From Pseudomonas baetica (GTDB lineage Bacteria > Pseudomonadota > Gammaproteobacteria > Pseudomonadales > Pseudomonadaceae), in assembly GCF_019733355.1 (NCBI RefSeq), contig NZ_JAIHLQ010000040.1, positions 1 through 64,000 of the forward strand: 64,000 nt of DNA, read 5' to 3'. Below are positions 58,092 through 64,000 of this stretch, one piece after another; position 1 is the first letter of the stretch; each line of letters opens with the position of its first letter. The translations under genes and the position numbers were made by a program. The notes beneath the pieces are model-generated. The model was given only the letters and a program-made list of their open reading frames with translations. It made no database searches and was not told where the DNA came from.

Positions 58092-58880
58092 ATGCCGCCT
58101 AAAGGACACGAAAAGAGCATCCGACGCAGCATTCCCGGGCTGCCCAGCCTACCGCGCCCGCTGTACGGGCGCACCGAATCGCTGCCCAATCGTGCGCTGA
58201 CCCGGCGCCACAGCCACCCTTGGGTGCAACTGTCTTACGCCATTCAGGGCGTGCTCGAAGTACAGACCAGCGCCGGACGTTTCGTTGCGCCGCCGGAGCG
58301 CGCCGTGTGGATTCCGGCCGGCGTGCCGCACCGGGTATTCAGCTCACCGCACACCGAGATGCGCAGCCTGTACATCGATTGCAGTGTCGCCGGTTGGGCG
58401 GTTGGGCATTGCCATGTGCTGGGCGTCAGCGATTTGCTCAGGGAGCTGATCCGCGCGTTCAGCCGGGTGCCCGTGGAATACGACCAGAACGGCGCCCATG
58501 GACGCTTGGCGCAAGTGATCCTCGATCAATTGGCCGAGGCACCCCAGATTGATCTGATGCTGCCGCTGCCTCAGGACGCCCGTTTGCGGCAGATCTACCA
58601 GAGCCTGGAGCAGCATCCGGAACAGCAAACCACACTAAGCCACTGGAGCGTGAAATTCGGCGTCACCGAAAAGACCCTGACACGCCTGTTCCTGCGCGAT
58701 ACCGGCCTGACCTTTCGGGCCTGGCGCCAGCGCTTACGACTGCTCGGCGCCCTGACGCCATTGGAGAAAGGTGAACGCGTTACCGACGTCGCGCTGGCCT
58801 GTGGCTACGATTCAACCTCGGCGTTTATCGCGGCGTTTCGCCAACAGTTCGGCGAAACGCCAGGGGAGTTTTTTCGTTAA
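58092..58880 (+). CDS. AraC-family transcriptional regulator
   Basis: A 262-residue regulator. The N-terminal cupin-like domain has HSHPWVQLSYAIQGVLEV and WIPAGVPHRV. The C-terminal pair of helix-turn-helices has LSHWSVKFGVTEKTLTRLFL and RVTDVALACGYDSTSAFIAA. Of the possible starts, ATG at 58092 has a GAAGAG stretch upstream; ATG at 58056 is an alternative that adds 12 residues. The divergent transporter gene is the likely target. Confidence 0.88.
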   Translation: MPPKGHEKSIRRSIPGLPSLPRPLYGRTESLPNRALTRRHSHPWVQLSYAIQGVLEVQTSAGRFVAPPERAVWIPAGVPHRVFSSPHTEMRSLYIDCSVAGWAVGHCHVLGVSDLLRELIRAFSRVPVEYDQNGAHGRLAQVILDQLAEAPQIDLMLPLPQDARLRQIYQSLEQHPEQQTTLSHWSVKFGVTEKTLTRLFLRDTGLTFRAWRQRLRLLGALTPLEKGERVTDVALACGYDSTSAFIAAFRQQFGETPGEFFR

Positions 58881-59052
58881 TCAGCGAACCGCCAGCGACT
58901 CCAGAAGATCGCCGCTGCGACCCGACACTTCGTTATTTACGAACTCTCCCCCAGAAATAAACGATTTTTCTTTGGCGCAAACTCGTCGCTAGCATGGCCT
59001 CGTCTGACCCTCATTCAAACAAAGCTCATACAACAAAGACAGGGAGCGCGAC

Positions 59053-60033
59053 ATGCCAGCCACGAACATCAATATCGGCGAACCCTGGATGTGGGGCGCC
59101 TTCATCGTCTTCGTACTTGCCATGCTGGCACTGGATTTGTTTGTGTTCGGGGGGCGCAAGGCGCATCGCGTCTCGGTGCGCGAAGCCTTGTCCTGGGTCA
59201 TTGCCTGGTGCTTGTTGGCATTGAGTTTCGCGGGGTTGCTCTGGTGGTACCTGAACGGCACGTTCGGCGGCGAAATCGCCCGACAGAAAACCCTCGAATT
59301 CCTCACCGGTTACCTGATCGAGCAGTCGCTGTCGATCGACAACATGTTCATCTTCGTGATGATCTTCAGCTACTTCGCCGTGCCGCCGGAGTTGCAGCGC
59401 CGGGTGCTGCTGTACGGCGTGCTCGGGGCGATCGTGATGCGTGCGGTGATGATTTTTGCCGGCGTGTGGCTGGTGTCGCAGTTCGAGTGGCTGCTGTATG
59501 CCTTCGGCGTGTTTTTGATCATCACCGGGGTCAAGATGCTGGTGTTCGCCGAGCAACAACCGGATCTGGAAAAAAACCCTTTGCTGCGCTGGGTCCGCGG
59601 GCACATGCGGATCACCAAGGACTTTCATGGCGAGCGCTTTTTCGTGCTGCAAAACGGCGTGCGCTGGGCGACACCGATGTTTCTGGTGCTGGTCTTGATC
59701 GAAGCGAGCGACCTGATGTTTGCGGTCGACAGCATTCCGGCGATCTTCGCCGTCACCACCGACCCGTTCATCGTGTTCACCTCGAACATCTTCGCGATCA
59801 TGGGCCTGCGGGCGCTGTACTTCCTGCTGGCGGACATGGCTGAGCGCTTTCATCTGCTCAAGTACGGGCTGGCGATTGTGCTGGTGTTCATTGGCGCCAA
59901 GATGACGTTGATGCCGTGGCTCCACATGCCGGTGGAGTGGTCGCTGGCGGTGGTGGGTGTGGTGATTCTGGGCTCAGTGTTGTTGAGCCTGATGATGACC
60001 AGAGAAAAAACGCCGGAAAAACAATCCCCATAA
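59053..60033 (+). CDS. TerC/Alx family integral membrane protein
   Basis: A 326-residue protein with about nine transmembrane segments. It has the TerC family blocks EQSLSIDNMFIFVMIF, LIEASDLMFAVDSIPAIFA and SNIFAIMGLRALYFLL, with acidic residues in the membrane. E. coli Alx, of similar size, exports manganese; a metal-exporter role is inferred from that. Alx is preceded by a yybP-ykoY manganese riboswitch; none is seen in the 172-bp leader here. A REP-type hairpin follows. Confidence 0.92.
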   Translation: MPATNINIGEPWMWGAFIVFVLAMLALDLFVFGGRKAHRVSVREALSWVIAWCLLALSFAGLLWWYLNGTFGGEIARQKTLEFLTGYLIEQSLSIDNMFIFVMIFSYFAVPPELQRRVLLYGVLGAIVMRAVMIFAGVWLVSQFEWLLYAFGVFLIITGVKMLVFAEQQPDLEKNPLLRWVRGHMRITKDFHGERFFVLQNGVRWATPMFLVLVLIEASDLMFAVDSIPAIFAVTTDPFIVFTSNIFAIMGLRALYFLLADMAERFHLLKYGLAIVLVFIGAKMTLMPWLHMPVEWSLAVVGVVILGSVLLSLMMTREKTPEKQSP

Positions 60034-60035
60034 AT

Positions 60036-60064
60036 CCCTGTGGGAGCAAGCTGCTCCCACAGGG
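60036..60064. terminator. REP-like hairpin between convergent genes
   Basis: CCCTGTGGGAGCA and TGCTCCCACAGGG form a 13-bp stem with a 3-nt loop between terC and the leftward binding protein gene. Confidence 0.75.
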
Positions 60065-60074
60065 TTGTGTGCTG

Positions 60075-61175
60075 TTATTTATCGGACTTGATACTGGTCC
60101 AGACGCGGGTGCGGACGCGCTCAAGCTTTTGCGGCAATGGCTGAACCACGTAGAGCGTTTTCAGCGCTTCGCTGGTCGGCGTCAGGTTCGGGTTGCCGGT
60201 GATGTCCTTGTTGATCAGCGCCATCGAATCCTTGTTCGCGTTCGGGTAACCGAGGAAATCGCTGATCGGTGCAATCACCTTCGGATCCAGCAAAGTGTTG
60301 AGGAATTCGTGGGCCTCGGCGACGTTCTTCGCGCTCTTGGGAATGGCGAAGGTGTCGAACCAGATCGGCGCGCCTTCCTTTGGCAAGCGCCAGTCAACCA
60401 CTACGCCGTTTTTCGCCTCTTTGGCGCGGTTGCCGAACTGGTAGAAGCTGCCGGAGTAACCGATGGCCACGCAGATGTCACCGTTGGCGATGTCGGTCAT
60501 GTACTTGGCCGAGTTGAAGTAGGTCACGTAAGGGCGAACCTTGAGCATCAGCTCCTTGGCTTTTTCATAGTCGGCGGGGTTCTGGCTGTTCGGGTCGAGG
60601 CCCAGGTAATGCAGGGCCAGCGGGAGGATTTCCGTCGGCGAATCAAGCATCGCCACGCCGCAGGATTTGAGCTTTTCCATGTTCTGCGGTTTGAACACCA
60701 GATCCCAACTGTCCACCGGCGCGTTGTCGCCCAATGCAGCCTTGACCTTGGCCGGGTTGAAGCCGATCAGCACGGTGCCGACCATGTAAGGCACGCCGTA
60801 CTGGTTGCCCGGATCGTTCTTGCCCAGCAGTTTCAACAGTTCCGGATCCTGGTGGCTCCAGTTCGGCAGTTTCGATTTATCCAGTTTCTGAAACACGCCA
60901 GCCTTGATCTGCGTTTCAAGGAACTGGTTCGACGGCACCACCAGGTCGTAACCGGAGTTGCCGGTGAGCAGTTTGGCTTCCAGGGATTCGTTGGTGTCGA
61001 AGGTGTCCCAGATCACTTTGATGCCGCTCTTCGCGGCGAAATCCCTGGGCACCGACGGCAGGATGTAGTCCGCCCAGTTATAGACGCGCAGCTCGCGCTG
61101 CTCGGCCTGAACGGCGCAGGCCAACAGCGTCAGCCCACACACGGTGGCGCCCAGAATGCGTTTCATCGTGACCAT
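60075..61175 (-). CDS. Polyamine ABC transporter substrate-binding protein (PotF/SpuD-like)
   Basis: A 366-residue periplasmic protein with a signal peptide ending CAVQAEQ. The mature N-terminus LRVYNWADYILPSVPRDF and the blocks DLVVPSNQFLETQIKAGVFQ and DICVAIGYSGSFYQFGNRAK match the putrescine/spermidine binding family. ATG at 61175 has GGGGA eight bases upstream; a second ATG at 61166 is possible. No permease or ATPase gene is adjacent, so it is an orphan binding protein that would have to share a transporter encoded elsewhere. Confidence 0.9.
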   Translation of the reverse strand: MVTMKRILGATVCGLTLLACAVQAEQRELRVYNWADYILPSVPRDFAAKSGIKVIWDTFDTNESLEAKLLTGNSGYDLVVPSNQFLETQIKAGVFQKLDKSKLPNWSHQDPELLKLLGKNDPGNQYGVPYMVGTVLIGFNPAKVKAALGDNAPVDSWDLVFKPQNMEKLKSCGVAMLDSPTEILPLALHYLGLDPNSQNPADYEKAKELMLKVRPYVTYFNSAKYMTDIANGDICVAIGYSGSFYQFGNRAKEAKNGVVVDWRLPKEGAPIWFDTFAIPKSAKNVAEAHEFLNTLLDPKVIAPISDFLGYPNANKDSMALINKDITGNPNLTPTSEALKTLYVVQPLPQKLERVRTRVWTSIKSDK

Positions 61176-61379
61176 GGTTGTTTCCCCAAAATGCGGCGTG
61201 AGTCGATGGTTTTTATGTTCTGTACACGGCAGCGGCTTTAAAGGTAGCCAAGGGTAATAAAGGTTCAGCGTCTCGTTGTGGCATTGATTCTTGCTGACAG
61301 CGGCGCCTGAGCACAGTGGGGGATGGGCCAAAAGGGGATCGATATGGCCAATTTGAATGACCACCGGGATGCGGAAACA

Positions 61380-61409
61380 ACAATGCCCGGCAGTTTTGCC
61401 GGGCATTGT
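61380..61409 (-). terminator. Terminator hairpin of the NCS1 gene
   Basis: ACAATGCCCGGC and GCCGGGCATTGT form a 12-bp stem with a 6-nt loop, downstream of the NCS1 stop on the minus strand. Confidence 0.8.
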
Positions 61410-61425
61410 CAGGTCGAGGATCAAC

Positions 61426-62838
61426 TCAGTCGGTGTAACCCAACTTGACCGCCCTGCTCTGCCCGGTCTGGCTCTGGCCACGCGTCGCCAGGCAGTAATA
61501 AAGAGGAATCGTCACCACCAGGCCAACCAGCCACGACAGATCCGCACCGTCGACCAGATTGGCGTAAGGCCCGACGTACAGTGAAGTATTGGCGAACGGC
61601 AACTGCACGACGATACCGATGAAATAGGCAATGATCGCGTGCAGATTGAAGCGTCCGTAAATGCCACCGTCAGCACGGAAAATCGAGGTGATGTCGTAGC
61701 AACCGCGTTTGATCAGGTAAAAGTCGATCAGGTTGATCGACGCCCACGGCACCAGCACCAGCAACAGCGCCAGAATCAAACCGATGAACTCGGAAATGAA
61801 ATCCGCCGAAGCGCCGAGTGCGACCACGCAGCATCCCGCCAGGATCACGCTCGACAGCACCACGCGCACCTTGATGCTCGGTGTCCATTGGCTGGCGAAA
61901 GTCTGGATCGAGGTGATGATCGACAGCACCGCGCCATACAGATTGAGGGCGTTGTGGCTGATGATGTTGAGCAGGAACAACACCATCAGAATCGGCCCCA
62001 GCCAGCCGGTGGATTGCTTCACGGCGACCATCGCTTCGGTGCCGTCGGGTGTCGCCAGCACCGCCACCGCGCCGAAGCTGAACGACAGAATCGTGCCCAG
62101 GGTTGCGCCCAGATACGTCGCCCAAAACGGCTTGGCGATGCCGATGTCCACCGGCAGATAACGTGAATAGTCGGACACGTAAGGCGAGAAACTGATCTGC
62201 CAGATAATCCCCAGCGACACCGTCGCCAGCCAGCCGGACAGATTGAAACTGCCGCGAGTCAAAAAGTCCGCCGGCAAGTCGTGGGCAAAGATGTAAATGA
62301 AGCCCGCCAGCAAAGCGCTGCCCATCACCCAGGTGCCGATGCGGTTGAGCGTATGGATGAAGTTGTAGCCGATCACGCCAATCGCCGTGGCGGCCAGCGC
62401 ACCGATCAAAATGCTTAACGGTGCCGGCACCGATGGTGCAATGCCGACGATGGATTTACCCGCCAGCACGATGTTGGAAATGAAGAAGCCGATGTAGATG
62501 ATCGCCGCAAAGAACACGATCAACAGCGCGCCATAACGGCCGAACTGGCCGCGACTCTGGACCATTTGCGGAATGCCCATGCGCGGGCCTTGCGCCGATG
62601 CCAGGGCAATCACCACGCCACCGATCATGTGCCCCAACGCAATCGCCAACAGCCCCCAGAGCAAATCGAGATGGAACACCTGAACCACCATGGCGCCGGT
62701 GACGATGGGCAGTGGCGCAATGTTGGTGCTGAACCAAAGCGTGAAAAGGTCGCGGGCCTTCCCGTGGCGTTCCGCGAGTGGGACGTAGTCGACCGTGTGA
62801 TTCTCGATCAACGGATCTTGCCGGGACTTCTGGGACAT
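61426..62838 (-). CDS. NCS1-family cytosine/purine-type permease
   Basis: A 470-residue permease with about 12 transmembrane segments. It has LFTLWFSTNIAPLPIVTGAM in the first helix region, GGVVIALASAQGPRMGIPQM in the next and FSPYVSDYSRYLP in the middle, all NCS1 family marks. It imports a nucleobase, hydantoin or related vitamin-like compound. ATG at 62838 is preferred to ATG at 62844 because GAG stands at a better spacing; neither site is strong. It is divergent from a flavin reductase gene and shares with it a pair of operators. Confidence 0.88.
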   Translation of the reverse strand: MSQKSRQDPLIENHTVDYVPLAERHGKARDLFTLWFSTNIAPLPIVTGAMVVQVFHLDLLWGLLAIALGHMIGGVVIALASAQGPRMGIPQMVQSRGQFGRYGALLIVFFAAIIYIGFFISNIVLAGKSIVGIAPSVPAPLSILIGALAATAIGVIGYNFIHTLNRIGTWVMGSALLAGFIYIFAHDLPADFLTRGSFNLSGWLATVSLGIIWQISFSPYVSDYSRYLPVDIGIAKPFWATYLGATLGTILSFSFGAVAVLATPDGTEAMVAVKQSTGWLGPILMVLFLLNIISHNALNLYGAVLSIITSIQTFASQWTPSIKVRVVLSSVILAGCCVVALGASADFISEFIGLILALLLVLVPWASINLIDFYLIKRGCYDITSIFRADGGIYGRFNLHAIIAYFIGIVVQLPFANTSLYVGPYANLVDGADLSWLVGLVVTIPLYYCLATRGQSQTGQSRAVKLGYTD

Positions 62839-62928
62839 ATGCATGAACTCGAGTTTGTCTGTTCTTATCGTTGTATGAAGCCAAACCGGGAGGACTCTTT
62901 GGTCGCCCCTCAGATGCAATCCATATTA

Positions 62929-62938
62929 TGGTATTCCA
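62929..62938. promoter_or_regulatory. TGGTATTCCA operator-like site
   Basis: A 10-bp near-palindrome differing by one base from the site at 63102. It lies about 90 bp before the NCS1 start. The pattern is that of GntR-family (FCD/FadR-like) operators. Confidence 0.5.
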
Positions 62939-63101
62939 AACATTTCACAAGACTGATCCGTAGTTTACGGCACTATCTGATCCGCCATCCTCGCTGAAAC
63001 GACGGCCTATCAAATAGCTAAAAAGCCCGTAAACGTTGAGTTCCCGACGAACGCGGCACGTTTATCGGTTCAGCTTAAAAGCCCTTGCAAAGATTAATTT
63101 G

Positions 63102-63111
63102 TGGTATACCA
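63102..63111. promoter_or_regulatory. TGGTATACCA operator-like palindrome
   Basis: A perfect 10-bp palindrome about 50 bp before the flavin reductase start. It pairs with the site at 62929. The regulator is not in the window. The 324-bp stretch 62839-63162 between the two divergent genes contains no other feature I can support. Confidence 0.55.
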
Positions 63112-63162
63112 TCAGACCAACAAATACATAAAAACAGCGTCACACCACCCGAGGACTGTCCA

Positions 63163-63648
63163 ATGATCGATGCCGCCATCTACAAACAAGTCATGGGCTC
63201 GTTCCCGTCCGGCGTAACCGTTATCACCACGCTGGATGATGACGGCCAGATTGTCGGCCTGACCGCCAGCGCCTTCAGCTCGCTGTCGATGGACCCGGCC
63301 CTGGTGCTGTTCTGCCCCAATTACAGCTCCGACTCCTATCCTGTGCTGATCAAGAACAAACGTTTTGCGATCCACTTTCTGTCCGGCGGTCAGCAAAACG
63401 AAGCCTACGCGTTCGCCCGTAAAGGCAAGGACAAGGCACAAGGCATCGAATGGACGTTGAGCGAACTGGGCAACCCGATCCTGGCCAACGCGACAGCTAT
63501 CATCGAGTGTGAGCTGTGGCGCGAATACGAAGGCGGCGACCACGCCATCATGGTCGGCGCGGTGAAGAATCTGATCGTCCCCGAACAGCACACCGGGCCG
63601 CTGGTGTATTGCCACGGCAAGATGGGTGCCCTGCCCGTCCTGGCCTGA
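63163..63648 (+). CDS. NAD(P)H:flavin reductase (HpaC-like)
   Basis: A 161-residue FMN-binding split-barrel protein. It has the family blocks FPSGVTVITTLDDDGQIVGL, TASAFSSLSMDPALVLFC and RFAIHFLSGGQQ. It would supply reduced flavin to a two-component monooxygenase; the luciferase-like gene that begins 153 bp downstream is the natural partner. MIDAAIYKQ is chosen as start because it is the family N-terminus. The gene is divergent from an NCS1 permease, suggesting uptake and oxidative breakdown of one compound. Confidence 0.9.
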   Translation: MIDAAIYKQVMGSFPSGVTVITTLDDDGQIVGLTASAFSSLSMDPALVLFCPNYSSDSYPVLIKNKRFAIHFLSGGQQNEAYAFARKGKDKAQGIEWTLSELGNPILANATAIIECELWREYEGGDHAIMVGAVKNLIVPEQHTGPLVYCHGKMGALPVLA

Positions 63649-63677
63649 GCAAAGTTTCAGCCCCACACAGACCCACT

Positions 63678-63765
63678 GTGGGAGGGGGCTTGCTCCCGAA
63701 AGCGATGTGTCAGCCACCAGAGATCTCGATTGATCCACCGCATTCGCGAGCAAGCCCGCTCCCAC
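63678..63765. repeat. REPIN between flavin reductase and monooxygenase genes
   Basis: GTGGGAGGGGGCTTGCTC and the reverse copy GCGAGCAAGCCCGCTCCCAC face each other with a loop of about 50 bp. The left arm has changes from the array copies. Confidence 0.93.
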
Positions 63766-63801
63766 ACGTAGCCTCAACAACAAAAGATCCGAGGAAGCGT
63801 C

Positions 63802-64000
63802 ATGAAATTTTCCCTGTTCATCCACATGGAACGCTGGGACGAAAGCGTCAGCCACCGCCAACTGTTCGAAGACCTGACCGAACTGACCCTGATGGCCGAG
63901 GCCGGTGGTTTCAGCACCGTGTGGATCGGCGAACACCACGCGATGGAATACACCATCTCGCCAAGCCCGATGCCGCTGCTGGCCTACCTCGCAGCGAAAA
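63802..64000 (+). CDS. Luciferase-like flavin monooxygenase, 5' part
   Basis: The first 66 residues of a class of flavin-dependent oxidoreductase with a bacterial-luciferase fold; the gene runs off the window. MKFSLFIHMERWDES, then MAEAGGFSTVWIGEHH and PSPMPLLAYLAA fit the family. GAGGAAG precedes the ATG by 6 bases. It follows the flavin reductase gene, which would feed it reduced FMN. The substrate is unknown. Confidence 0.85.
   Translation, partial: MKFSLFIHMERWDESVSHRQLFEDLTELTLMAEAGGFSTVWIGEHHAMEYTISPSPMPLLAYLAAK

Noticed and set aside
58881-59052. yybP-ykoY manganese riboswitch before the TerC gene
   Set aside because: The 172-bp leader lacks the conserved paired loops I would expect and has no clear terminator or anti-ribosome-site helix.

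Overview
The window is a piece of a Pseudomonas chromosome, most likely the P. fluorescens group. The evidence is gene content and order. The run ldcA - dnaQ - rnhA - methyltransferase - gloB - mltD - two SBPs and a Yej/Npp-type ABC transporter - fabI matches the P. aeruginosa PA1818-PA1806 order. The REP elements with the core GCGGGCTTGCTCGCGAA are also typical of the group, as is the high GC content with long antisense shadow frames. No rRNA, tRNA, CRISPR array, transposase or prophage gene was recognised.

Layout. 1-308: palindromic iteron-like repeats and a consensus DnaA box, function unknown. 309-5200: an ArsO-like flavoprotein, an MgtC/DUF4010 membrane protein and a TonB siderophore receptor with a good Fur box. 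5267-7978: an electrophile-response locus (TetR/NemR-type repressor, DJ-1/PfpI protein, old yellow enzyme) with three copies of one operator. 8165-12423: a probable light/UV-response operon (DUF393, folE, DUF3833 lipoprotein, SDR, small protein, FeS-type photolyase), followed by a hybrid histidine kinase. 14816-20186: YcaC hydrolase, a SCO + PCuAC copper-delivery pair, a membrane protein/Xre regulator pair with palindromic operators, and an LTA-synthase-like sulfatase. 20318-23408: katG, then a five-copy, exact-177-bp tandem array of REPIN units. 23409-29925: pepN, DUF2797, yeaC, rhomboid protease, metallophosphatase and nadK, all leftward. 30041-37304: DUF1853, arsB - REP - chrR, a small orphan, a LysR regulator, a GNAT and ldcA. 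37421-41981: dnaQ, rnhA, methyltransferase, gloB, mltD. 42158-50353: the five-gene peptide/peptidyl-nucleoside ABC importer and fabI. 50596-53141: a reverse transsulfuration operon (CBS, cystathionine lyase). 53142-57001: a duplicated leader, a COG4705-type membrane protein, a lipoprotein and a two-component system. 57009-64000: SLC10-like transporter, AraC regulator, TerC, polyamine-type binding protein, NCS1 permease, flavin reductase and the start of a luciferase-like monooxygenase. The last three sit around a divergent promoter with two TGGTATnCCA operators.

Functionally this is core chromosome carrying several compact stress modules: electrophiles, light/UV, copper, peroxide, arsenite/quinone and iron. 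The best leads are non-coding: the 177-bp REPIN array, the three-operator electrophile regulon, the iteron-like left edge, the duplicated leader before the COG4705/two-component module, and the paired operators around the NCS1/flavin monooxygenase genes. One coding lead is the DUF2797 protein, which reads like a zinc-ribbon GIY-YIG nuclease.
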